Source of the DNA: Phocaeicola sp.
Lineage (GTDB): Bacteria; Bacteroidota; Bacteroidia; Bacteroidales; Bacteroidaceae
Direction: 5' to 3'
Assembly: GCA_020026175.1 (NCBI GenBank)
Contig: JAHHQV010000067.1
Location: 1-11,676, forward strand
Length of the DNA: 11,676 bases
Each line of letters starts with the position of its first letter. Within the stretch, counting starts at the first letter, position 1. A program made the translations under genes and the position numbers. Under the pieces are notes generated by a model, which did no database searches, had not been told where the DNA came from, and saw nothing but the letters and a program-made list of their open reading frames with translations. This document shows positions 1 through 6,522 of this stretch, piece after piece.

Positions 1-54
1 AGCAACTGACTCTTAATCAGTGGGTCCAGGGTTCGAATCCCTGAGGGTGTACCA
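1..54 (+). tRNA. trnK: tRNA-Lys (anticodon CTT), 3' portion
   Basis: Only the 3' part is in the window; the acceptor 5' strand and most of the D arm lie upstream. The anticodon stem is ACTGA (5-9) with TCAGT (17-21), enclosing the 7-base loop CTCTTAA, so the anticodon at 12-14 is CTT, which reads the lysine codon AAG. The T arm is CAGGG / TTCGAAT / CCCTG (27-43). The acceptor 3' strand is AGGGTGT (44-50), the discriminator is A51, and CCA is encoded at 52-54. Confidence 0.93.
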
Positions 55-75
55 AGCTGTGAAGCAAAAAAACAT

Positions 76-117
76 AAAGGTTTTGGAAATCGTGAGGTTT
101 CCAAAACCTTTTTTTTA
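76..117 (+). terminator. Intrinsic terminator after tRNA-Lys
   Basis: A perfect 13-bp stem is formed by AAGGTTTTGGAAA (77-89) and TTTCCAAAACCTT (98-110), with an 8-base loop. A run of T follows directly (111-116). This is a textbook intrinsic terminator for the tRNA transcript and separates it from the operon downstream. Confidence 0.9.
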
Positions 118-218
118 TTTCCCCTTTCTTGTAGACGTTTGCTGATAGTGTGCAGCTTAAAAACATTGATTTTCTACTGAGCCTCTTATATTTTTCCTAC
201 CGGAAAACTGTTCGCTAA

Positions 219-241
219 AAAACATAGCCTTGTTATGTTTT
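219..241. repeat. Small inverted repeat, 8-bp arms
   Basis: AAAACATA (219-226) and TATGTTTT (234-241) are perfect inverted copies around a 7-base loop. The stem is AT-rich and ends in T residues, so it could act as a weak terminator or belong to the palindromic element just downstream. Confidence 0.5.
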
Positions 242-264
242 GCTCGTGCATGAGCTGCCTATAT

Positions 265-304
265 GCGTTTTAATCAAAACGACTAGGCGTTTTGATTAAA
301 ACGC
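265..304. repeat. Nested inverted repeat, 17-bp perfect arms
   Basis: GCGTTTTAATCAAAACG (265-281) and CGTTTTGATTAAAACGC (288-304) are exact reverse complements around the loop ACTAGG. Each arm is itself a small hairpin, CGTTTT-N4-AAAACG, so the DNA or RNA could fold either as one long hairpin or as two short ones. There is no T tract beyond that of the arms, and no gene overlaps it. It resembles a dispersed intergenic palindromic element; whether it recurs in the genome cannot be seen here. Confidence 0.75.
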
Positions 305-438
305 TCCGTCGCTTTGCAAAGAACACCTAAGCGTTTTGTTCCTACATTATTTTCATATATAATGTAATATAAAAACATGTTCGTTCGATAAAAAAAATTT
401 AAATCCCATCAATTGTATGATTTTTTAATAAATATTAG

Positions 439-469
439 TTGTGACTGTTAACTGAAAAACGTAATTTTG
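439..469 (+). promoter_or_regulatory. Predicted Bacteroides-type promoter for the moxR-bat operon
   Basis: TAATTTTG at 462-469 matches the Bacteroides -7 consensus TAnnTTTG exactly. TTG at 439-441 lies 20 bp upstream, where the TTTG-like -33 element is expected. Transcription would start near 475-478, leaving a leader of about 70 bases before the ATG at 545. It is the only full match I found in the region upstream of the operon. Confidence 0.65.
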
Positions 470-544
470 GCTGCTATAAAAAAGGTTTATCCGTTTTTAT
501 ATAGATAATAAGAATAAAAGTAATTAATAAAATAACAAGAAATT

Positions 545-1540
545 ATGACTGAAGCTGTTGATATTCGTGCTTTAAACGAATTAATCGAACGCCAAAGTGC
601 GTTTGTTACAAATCTGATGACTGGAATGGACCAGGTCATTGTGGGACAGAAACATCTGGTAGAATCATTACTTATAGGTTTGCTTGCCGACGGACATATC
701 CTGTTGGAAGGTGTGCCGGGACTGGCAAAGACTCTTGCCATCAAATCGTTGGCGTCTCTTATAGATTCAAAATATAGCCGTGTACAGTTTACTCCCGACT
801 TGCTACCTGCCGACGTTATCGGTACTATGATTTACAGTCAGAAGGACGAGCAGTTCATAGCAAAGAAAGGTCCTATTTTTGCAAACTTCGTATTGGCCGA
901 TGAAATAAACCGTGCCCCGGCAAAGGTGCAGAGTGCATTGCTAGAAGCTATGCAGGAACGTCAGGTCACCCTCAGCAAGGATACTTTCAAATTGCCAGAA
1001 CCATTCTTGGTTATGGCCACACAAAACCCGATAGAACAGGAAGGAACATATCCGTTGCCAGAAGCTCAGGTAGACCGTTTCATGCTGAAAGTCATCATCG
1101 ACTATCCAAAACTGGAAGAAGAGAAGAAGATTATACGTCAGAATATTTCTGGCGAGAAGATAGAAATAAGACCAATCATCAAGGCCGAAGACATTATAGA
1201 AGCGCGCAAGGTGGTGAAACAAGTCTATCTGGACGAAAAGATAGAACAGTATATAACAGACATAGTATTTGCTACACGTTATCCTGAAAGATACGACCTT
1301 AAGGACTTGAAGAACCTCATCGGATTTGGAGGCTCTCCTCGTGCTTCAATCAATCTGGCGCTTGCTGCACGAAGCTATGCTTTCATCAAGCGCAGAGGAT
1401 ACGTAATTCCAGAGGACGTACGTGCTGTGGCTCATGATGTGTTGCGTCACCGTATCGGATTGACTTACGAGGCCGAAGCTACAAATGTGACTGCCGATGA
1501 AATAGTTAGCAAGATATTGAACAAGGTTGAAGTGCCTTAA
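545..1540 (+). CDS. moxR: MoxR-family AAA+ ATPase
   Basis: This is a soluble 331-residue ATPase of the MoxR/RavA group, a normal length for the family. The AAA+ motifs appear in order: Walker A GVPGLAKT (residues 56-63), Walker B VLADEINRAP (116-125, acidic pair D119/E120), sensor 1 ATQNP (158-162), the MoxR signature EGTYPLPEAQVDRF (166-179, with R178 the likely arginine finger) and sensor 2 GSPRAS (263-268). All catalytic residues are present, so it should hydrolyse ATP as a cytoplasmic ring. It is the first gene of the operon, about 70 bases from the predicted start site. Family members work with VWA-domain partners, here most likely the DUF58 protein, BatA and BatB. The ATG at 545 has no Shine-Dalgarno, as is usual in this phylum. 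The substrate is unknown. Confidence 0.95.
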   Translation: MTEAVDIRALNELIERQSAFVTNLMTGMDQVIVGQKHLVESLLIGLLADGHILLEGVPGLAKTLAIKSLASLIDSKYSRVQFTPDLLPADVIGTMIYSQKDEQFIAKKGPIFANFVLADEINRAPAKVQSALLEAMQERQVTLSKDTFKLPEPFLVMATQNPIEQEGTYPLPEAQVDRFMLKVIIDYPKLEEEKKIIRQNISGEKIEIRPIIKAEDIIEARKVVKQVYLDEKIEQYITDIVFATRYPERYDLKDLKNLIGFGGSPRASINLALAARSYAFIKRRGYVIPEDVRAVAHDVLRHRIGLTYEAEATNVTADEIVSKILNKVEVP

Positions 1541-1608
1541 TGCTTTAAACAGAAGTTTAGCTGTACGGAAGGGGTGATGTAAAGAAATTTTTCAGAAACC
1601 CTATGAAA

Positions 1609-1634
1609 GGCCATCAGTCAGTTGTGTGATGGTC
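1609..1634 (+). promoter_or_regulatory. Possible RNA hairpin between moxR and the DUF58 gene
   Basis: GGCCATCA (1609-1616) can pair with TGATGGTC (1627-1634), allowing one G-U pair, around a 10-base loop. No T tract follows, so it is not a standard terminator. It lies in a 154-base gap that has no visible ORF and no good promoter match, and could be a processing site, a stability element or an attenuation point. The role is inferred only from position. Confidence 0.35.
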
Positions 1635-1694
1635 TGTAAAGTTAAATAGAAAAACAAAACGAAAGTTAGGGACTCTGAAACTAATATCAAAAGA

Positions 1695-2564
1695 ATGGAA
1701 ACTACAGAATTATTAAAACGAGTTCGCCAGATTGAAATAAAGACCAGAGGGTTGTCGAGCAACATCTTTGCCGGGCAGTATCATTCGGCCTTCAAGGGCA
1801 GGGGTATGGCATTCTCAGAAGTAAGGGAATACCAGTACGGAGATGATGTGAGAGACATCGACTGGAATGTCACGGCTCGTTTCGATAAGCCATTCATCAA
1901 GGTGTTCGAAGAGGAACGTGAGCTTACAGTGATGCTCATGGTAGATGTGTCCAACAGTCTTGACTTTGGTACTTCAAAGCAGATGAAGAAAGATATGGTG
2001 GCAGAAATAGCTGCTACAATAGCCTTCTCTGCCATACAGAACAATGATAAGATTGGTGTGATTTTCTTTTCTGACAAAATAGAGAAGTTTATCCCTCCAA
2101 AGAAAGGACGCAAGCACATTCTATATATAATAAGGGAACTGCTTGACTTCAAGCCAGAAAGCAAGCGTACCGATTTGAGATGTGCCATAGAATACCTTAC
2201 CAATGTGCTGAAGAAACGTTGCACGGCTTTCATGCTGAGCGATTTTATAGATGACAATGACTTTAAGAATGCTCTTACGGTGGCCAACAGAAAACATGAT
2301 GTGGTAGCCGTACAGGTGTACGACAAGCGAATGGAGGAACTGCCTGATGTTGGTCTGATGCTGGTATGTGATGCCGAAACCGGACATGAGGAATGGATTG
2401 ACACTTCTTCAAGGGCACTGAGAAACGCTCATCATCAGTGGTGGACTGAGCGACAAAAGAAACTGAACGATACATTCAATATATGTAACGTAGATTCTGT
2501 TTCAGTGCGTACCGACCAAGACTATGTAAGGGCTTTGCTTAACTTATTTGCTAAAAGAAACTGA
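1695..2564 (+). CDS. DUF58-family VWA-like protein of the Bat operon
   Basis: This 289-residue protein has no signal peptide or membrane segment, so it should be cytoplasmic. Residues 35-69 carry the DUF58 signature: G-R-G, F-S-E-V-R-E-Y-Q-Y-G-D-D, then R-D-I-D-W-N and the AR pair. A VWA-type fold follows, with DVSNS (84-88) matching the MIDAS DxSxS motif, T159-D160 in the position of the MIDAS threonine, and LSDF (181-184) for the third metal loop. DUF58 genes typically sit directly after moxR, and the two products are thought to act together. It starts 154 bases after moxR, the longest gap inside the operon, and is followed within about 10 bases by the next gene. Start ATG 1695 precedes the conserved domain; no Shine-Dalgarno is present. 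Biochemical function is unknown for the family. Confidence 0.92.
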   Translation: METTELLKRVRQIEIKTRGLSSNIFAGQYHSAFKGRGMAFSEVREYQYGDDVRDIDWNVTARFDKPFIKVFEEERELTVMLMVDVSNSLDFGTSKQMKKDMVAEIAATIAFSAIQNNDKIGVIFFSDKIEKFIPPKKGRKHILYIIRELLDFKPESKRTDLRCAIEYLTNVLKKRCTAFMLSDFIDDNDFKNALTVANRKHDVVAVQVYDKRMEELPDVGLMLVCDAETGHEEWIDTSSRALRNAHHQWWTERQKKLNDTFNICNVDSVSVRTDQDYVRALLNLFAKRN

Positions 2565-2573
2565 TAGTGTGTG

Positions 2574-3677
2574 ATGGAAAAGCTATTTACAATTGATATG
2601 AAGCAGATGCTGAAAACTGCGTGTGTTGCTGCCGCACTGATGATGACAGGCGGACAGGTGAATGCACAGGTTACGGTGCAGGCCAAAATAGATTCGCTGC
2701 AACTATTGGTGGGCGAACAGACTAAGATTCATCTGGAGGTAAGTATGGATGCAAACAAGCAGTTCAGCCTCCCTATGATAAAGGATACACTGGTGAGAGG
2801 TGTGGAAGTGATTGATATTGCCAAGCCTGACACCCAGCTTCTGAACAACGACAAGAGATGGGTTATTACACAGGATTATACGATTACTTCTTTTGATTCG
2901 GCGCTTTACTATCTGCCTCCACTTGAGGTGATGGTGGACAACAAGGAGTACCGCTCTGAATCGCTTGCACTGAAGGTGTACTCCATTCCGGTAGACACTC
3001 TTCATCCCGACCAGTTTTTCGGGCCAAAGCAGATTGTTGCGGTGTCGCTCGAATGGCAGGACATAGATACTATGGTGTATGCCTTTATCTTGATGCTTTT
3101 GTTGGGCGCTGCGTGTGTGTTCTTCATTATACGATATAAGGACAACAAACCGATAATAAAGATTATAAAGGTAGAACCAAAACTTCCTCCTCATCAGGAA
3201 GCCATGAAGCAGATTGAGGAAATCAAGTCGGACAAGAATGTAAGAAGAGAAGACCCTAAGCTGTATTACACTGAGCTTACGGATGTTATACGTACTTACA
3301 TAAAGGAACGCTTCGGATTTAATGCCCTTGAAATGACTTCTTCTGAAATCATAGACAGACTGATGGAAGAAAAAGACAAGGATTCGCTGAAAGACTTGAA
3401 ATACCTGTTTGATACAGCCGACCTCGTGAAGTTTGCAAAGCATGCTCCTATGATGAATGAAAACGACATGAACCTGGTGAGTGCTGTCGATTTCATCAAC
3501 GAAACGAAAATAGAGGAAGACCCTAATGCGAAAAAAGAGCCTACAGAGATAAAGGTGGAAGAAAAACGTTCGAAACAGGGACGTATAGCGCTTATGTGCA
3601 GTATCGGACTGACCGGTGCGGCTGCTGTCATTGCCCTGTATGTTGCCGTGAAATGTATCATTGACCTTTTCTTTTAA
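2574..3677 (+). CDS. Membrane protein of the Bat operon with BatD-like C-terminal (DUF4381-type) domain
   Basis: About 367 residues. The ATG at 2574 is preceded in frame by GTG at 2571; an alternative ATG at 2598 gives a cleaner signal peptide (MKQMLKTACVAAALMM, probable cleavage after V-N-A). Residues 33-140 look like a periplasmic beta-sandwich (VTVQAKIDSLQLLVGEQTKI). A membrane span at 167-187 leads to a cytoplasmic helical part, whose region 230-308 (YYTELTDVIRTYIKERFGF, later DLVKFAKHAP) resembles DUF4381. A charged linker follows, with a second span at 338-359. The region 230-308 also aligns by eye with the C-terminus of BatD, so the two proteins look related in architecture. It starts about 10 bases after the DUF58 gene and ends 21 bases before batA. 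It probably forms part of the membrane complex; no enzymatic motif is visible. Confidence 0.82.
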   Translation: MEKLFTIDMKQMLKTACVAAALMMTGGQVNAQVTVQAKIDSLQLLVGEQTKIHLEVSMDANKQFSLPMIKDTLVRGVEVIDIAKPDTQLLNNDKRWVITQDYTITSFDSALYYLPPLEVMVDNKEYRSESLALKVYSIPVDTLHPDQFFGPKQIVAVSLEWQDIDTMVYAFILMLLLGAACVFFIIRYKDNKPIIKIIKVEPKLPPHQEAMKQIEEIKSDKNVRREDPKLYYTELTDVIRTYIKERFGFNALEMTSSEIIDRLMEEKDKDSLKDLKYLFDTADLVKFAKHAPMMNENDMNLVSAVDFINETKIEEDPNAKKEPTEIKVEEKRSKQGRIALMCSIGLTGAAAVIALYVAVKCIIDLFF

Positions 3678-3698
3678 TTGTATTAAATAAATGAAACT

Positions 3699-4697
3699 AT
3701 GATTTTTGCTAATATAGAATATCTGTTTCTGCTCATTCTGCTAATACCTTATATTATATGGTATGTAATGCGCAGAAAACGTACAGAGGCTACTTTGCAG
3801 GTGTCTACTACGAAAATGTATCTCAATACGCCTAAAAGCTGGAAAGTGTATTTCATTCATGCACCTTTTCTGCTTCGTCTGGTGGCTTTTGTTATGATAG
3901 TGCTGGTTTTGGCTCGTCCGCAAAGCACCGACAACTGGCAGAATACAGAAATTGAAGGTATAGACATCATGCTGGCAGTGGATATCTCTACCAGTATGCT
4001 GGCGGAAGACTTGAAGCCTAACCGTATTGATGCGGCAAAGCAGGTGGCAGCCGAATTTATAAACGGTAGGCCTAACGACAATATCGGACTGACTATTTTT
4101 GCAGGCGAAGCATTTACACAATGCCCGCTTACTGTTGATCATGGAGTATTGCTTAACTTGTTTAAGAATGTAAGCTGTGACATGATTTACAAAGGGATGA
4201 TAGAGGACGGTACTGCCATAGGTATGGGACTTGCAAATGCAGTGAGCAGACTGAAGGGTAGTAAAGCCAAATCGAAAGTGGTGATACTTCTTACTGACGG
4301 GGTGAACAATAGAGGTGAACTTTCTCCTCTTACGGCAGCAGAAATAGCAAAGCAATTTGGTATAAGGGTATATACCATAGGCGTTGGAACAAATGGTACA
4401 GCTCCTTATCCTATGCAGACATATTCTGGTGTGCAGTATATACAGACACCTGTGGAAATAGATGAAAAGACTCTTACAGATATTGCTGGAGAGACTGATG
4501 GAAATTATTTCCGTGCCACCAGCAATTCGAAGTTGAAGGAAGTATATAAGGAAATAGATAAACTGGAAAAGACAAAACTTAATGTCAAGGAATTCAGCAA
4601 GAAGGAAGAAGAATATGAGATTTTTGCACTGATAGCTTTCTTGTGTGTTTTGCTGGAACTGATATTGCGTAATACTGTCTTGAAGAAAATACCTTAA
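3699..4697 (+). CDS. batA: BatA, membrane-anchored VWA protein
   Basis: 332 residues with the standard Bat VWA layout: an N-terminal membrane span (about 6-24), a second span (57-72) ending in LARPQ, a VWA domain (about 88-280) and a C-terminal span (307-324). The MIDAS metal site is complete: DISTS (95-99), T172 in DGTAIG, and D200 in LLTDG. FAGEAFTQCPLT (134-145) is nearly identical to the matching stretch of BatB, showing that the two are paralogues. The domain should face the cytoplasm, where MoxR could act on it. The family is linked to aerotolerance from B. fragilis genetics; the ligand is unknown. The gene begins 21 bases after the preceding stop, and a three-codon ATG-AAA-CTA-TGA overlaps its start codon. 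Confidence 0.93.
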   Translation: MIFANIEYLFLLILLIPYIIWYVMRRKRTEATLQVSTTKMYLNTPKSWKVYFIHAPFLLRLVAFVMIVLVLARPQSTDNWQNTEIEGIDIMLAVDISTSMLAEDLKPNRIDAAKQVAAEFINGRPNDNIGLTIFAGEAFTQCPLTVDHGVLLNLFKNVSCDMIYKGMIEDGTAIGMGLANAVSRLKGSKAKSKVVILLTDGVNNRGELSPLTAAEIAKQFGIRVYTIGVGTNGTAPYPMQTYSGVQYIQTPVEIDEKTLTDIAGETDGNYFRATSNSKLKEVYKEIDKLEKTKLNVKEFSKKEEEYEIFALIAFLCVLLELILRNTVLKKIP

Positions 4698-4711
4698 AAA
4701 TAGATTATGTC

Positions 4712-5737
4712 ATGTTTAGATTTGGAGAACCATTATATTTATATTTATTGCTGATACTTCCGCTTTTGGTTGTGTTCTACCTGTATAGCAACTATAGGAG
4801 GAGAAAGAAACTGACTCAGTATGGCGACCCTAAACTGATGGCCCATCTGATGCCTGAAGTATCGAAATACAGACCGGATGTAAAGTTCGGACTTGTAACG
4901 ACAGCACTTGCCATGATTATTTTCATGTTAGCCCGCCCGCAATTTGGTTCAAAGATGGAGACGGTGAAACGTCAGGGAGTGGAAACTGTGGTGGCACTGG
5001 ATATATCAAATTCAATGCTTGCACAAGATGTAACACCTAGCCGTCTTGAAAAGTCGAAGAAACTGGTGTCAAGGCTTGTAGAGACTTTCAATAACGACAA
5101 GGTTGCGATGATCGTTTTTGCAGGAGAGGCTTTTACTCAGTTGCCTATTACAAGCGACTATATCTCAGCAAAGATGTTTCTTGAAACAATTTCGCCTTCA
5201 CTTATCAGTACTCAAGGTACAGACTTGCGTGGCGCAATAGATCTGGCTATGAAGAGTTTTACTCCAAACGAAGGGGTGGGGCGTGCCATTGTGCTTATCA
5301 CCGACGGTGAAAACCACGAAGGAGGTGCAGTAGAAGCTGCCAAGGCTGCAGCCGACAAAGGTATAAGAGTGTTTGTTTTGGGTGTAGGTTCGCCCGACGG
5401 ATCACCTATTCCGATAGAAGGTACAAATGATTTCCGACGTGACAAGGATGGAAACGTTGTGGTTACGAAGCTCAACGAACAGATGTGTCAGGAAGTGGCA
5501 AAAGCCGGAAACGGAATGTATGTGAGGGTGGACAATACTAACAATGCGGAAAGAGCATTGAATGCTGAAATAAACAAACTTGCTAAATCAGATGTAGAAA
5601 CTCAGATTTATACTGAATTTGATGAGCAGTTTGATGTGTTGGCCTGGTTGGCGATTATACTTCTGGTTGCCGATATATTGTTGCTGAATAAGAAGAACGC
5701 CTTTTTCAAGAACGTGAAACTTTTTAAACAGGATTGA
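4712..5737 (+). CDS. batB: BatB, membrane-anchored VWA protein
   Basis: 341 residues, organised like BatA: N-terminal span (7-26), second span (58-74) ending in LARPQ, VWA domain (about 91-290) and a C-terminal span (309-326). The MIDAS residues are intact: DISNS (97-101), T170-D171 in QGTDL, and D198 in LITDGENHEGG. FAGEAFTQLPIT (136-147) mirrors BatA. A likely BatA-BatB pair in the inner membrane is inferred from their shared topology and adjacency. The ATG at 4712 follows the batA stop by 14 bases, and the batB stop is only two bases before the best batC start, so translation of batA, batB and batC is probably coupled. No Shine-Dalgarno is visible. Confidence 0.93.
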   Translation: MFRFGEPLYLYLLLILPLLVVFYLYSNYRRRKKLTQYGDPKLMAHLMPEVSKYRPDVKFGLVTTALAMIIFMLARPQFGSKMETVKRQGVETVVALDISNSMLAQDVTPSRLEKSKKLVSRLVETFNNDKVAMIVFAGEAFTQLPITSDYISAKMFLETISPSLISTQGTDLRGAIDLAMKSFTPNEGVGRAIVLITDGENHEGGAVEAAKAAADKGIRVFVLGVGSPDGSPIPIEGTNDFRRDKDGNVVVTKLNEQMCQEVAKAGNGMYVRVDNTNNAERALNAEINKLAKSDVETQIYTEFDEQFDVLAWLAIILLVADILLLNKKNAFFKNVKLFKQD

Positions 5738-5739
5738 GT

Positions 5740-6444
5740 ATGTGGAATATGAAAGCTTATTTTATAGGAACACTGTTATTGGCATCGGCAGTGGCAAGTG
5801 CCCAAAAGACTGACAGAGATTATCTGAGAACCGGTAACAAACTTTATAATGACAGCTTGTTTGTAAAGGCTGAAATAGATTACAGAAAAGCTCTTGAGAT
5901 TAATCCGAAGTCGACTGATGCAATGTATAATCTGGGAAATTCTCTTCTTATGCAACAAAAGGGCAAGGAAGCGATGGAACAGTTTCAGTCTGCATCAAAA
6001 CTAGAGAAAGACAAGAACAGACTGGCCCACATATATCATAATATGGGGGTTATTCTTCAGTCTTCAAAACAGTTGCCACAATGTATCGAAGCTTACAAGG
6101 AGTCTTTGAGAAACAATCCTAAGGATGATGAGACTCGTTATAATCTTGTTCTTGCTCAGAAACAGTTGAAGGACCAGCAGCAACAACAGCAGAATCAAGA
6201 CCAGCAGAAAGAACAAAAACAGGATCAGAAAAAAGACGATAATGAACAGAACAAAGATCAGCAAGACCAAAAACAGCAGCAGCAACAGCAGAATCAGCAG
6301 CAACAACAGCAGAACAAGGACGAAATGTCGAAGGAAAATGCTGAACAGCTTCTGAGAGCTGCAATGCAGGACGAAAAGAATGTGCAGGACAAGGTGAAGA
6401 AACAGATACAGGTGAGAGGCAAGAAACTTGAAAAAGACTGGTAG
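5740..6444 (+). CDS. batC: BatC, periplasmic TPR protein with Gln-rich tail
   Basis: About 234 residues from ATG 5740; ATG 5749 is an equally good start and begins directly at the signal peptide MKAYFIGTLLLASAVASA, with cleavage expected before QKTDRD. A TTG at 5734 would overlap the batB stop but is less likely. Three TPR units follow at about 27-60, 61-94 and 97-130 (for example YNLGNSLL, HNMGVIL, RYNLVLAQ). Residues 141-194 are low complexity, dominated by Gln with Lys, Asp, Glu and Asn, and the end (199-234) is a charged helix (SKENAEQLLRAAMQDEKNVQ). No membrane anchor is seen, so it should be periplasmic and bind partners through its TPRs, probably BatB, BatD or BatE. This matches BatC proteins, whose tails are often Gln-rich and variable in length. 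Confidence 0.9.
   Translation: MWNMKAYFIGTLLLASAVASAQKTDRDYLRTGNKLYNDSLFVKAEIDYRKALEINPKSTDAMYNLGNSLLMQQKGKEAMEQFQSASKLEKDKNRLAHIYHNMGVILQSSKQLPQCIEAYKESLRNNPKDDETRYNLVLAQKQLKDQQQQQQNQDQQKEQKQDQKKDDNEQNKDQQDQKQQQQQQNQQQQQQNKDEMSKENAEQLLRAAMQDEKNVQDKVKKQIQVRGKKLEKDW
6160..6321 (+). repeat. CAG/CAA-rich low-complexity tract in batC
   Basis: This stretch codes mostly for Gln, using mixed CAG and CAA codons, interrupted by Asn, Asp, Lys and Glu. The mixed codons reduce slippage compared with a pure triplet repeat, yet short runs such as CAGCAACAACAGCAG recur, so length differences between strains are plausible. The antisense frame reads as a poly-Leu ORF, which is an artefact. Confidence 0.8.
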
Positions 6445-6475
6445 CAGATTTGGTTTCCGGTTTCTTATGGCTGGT

Positions 6476-6492
6476 AGTTTCTATTTGAAACT
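6476..6492 (+). promoter_or_regulatory. Small hairpin in the batC-batD gap
   Basis: AGTTTC (6476-6481) and GAAACT (6487-6492) form a 6-bp stem with a 5-base loop in the 78-base gap between batC and batD. No T tract follows, so a terminator is unlikely. No other signal is visible in the gap. Confidence 0.25.
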
Positions 6493-6522
6493 GAAGTATT
6501 TAAGAATAGATTAATTATAATT

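Larger units (their letters stand above)
118..437. other. Non-coding intergenic stretch rich in palindromes
   Basis: No credible coding region is visible on either strand in this AT-rich interval between the tRNA terminator and the operon promoter. It contains three separate dyads: 219-241, 265-304 (the strongest) and the 10-bp palindrome CTTTGCAAAG at 312-321. The decamer GCGTTTT plus flanks recurs: the arms of the main repeat begin or end with it, and a further copy sits at 335-341. The clustering suggests a non-coding repeat element rather than decayed coding sequence, but no function can be assigned. Confidence 0.6.

Noticed and set aside
118..341. CRISPR array or IS remnant suggested by repeated GCGTTTT units
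   Set aside because: The copies are unevenly spaced and palindromic with no uniform spacers, and no cas or transposase sequence is present.
1..544. Integrated element or attachment site next to tRNA-Lys
   Set aside because: There is no integrase gene and no repeat of the tRNA 3' end in the window, and the following genes are a conserved chromosomal operon.
1609..1634. Intrinsic terminator after moxR
   Set aside because: The stem lacks a following T run, so I list it only as a possible regulatory hairpin.
1781..2404. Long minus-strand ORF (207 residues) opposite the DUF58 gene
   Set aside because: It is Ser-rich with no recognisable domain and lies wholly opposite a well-supported gene, so it is a shadow frame.
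2703..3443. Minus-strand ORF of 246 residues opposite the third operon gene
   Set aside because: Its composition (His, Tyr, Leu and Arg rich) and lack of domains fit an antisense artefact of conserved + strand coding.
6064..6306. Poly-Leu minus-strand ORF that mimics a membrane peptide
   Set aside because: It is the reverse reading of the CAG/CAA Gln tract of batC (CTG and TTG codons), not a gene.
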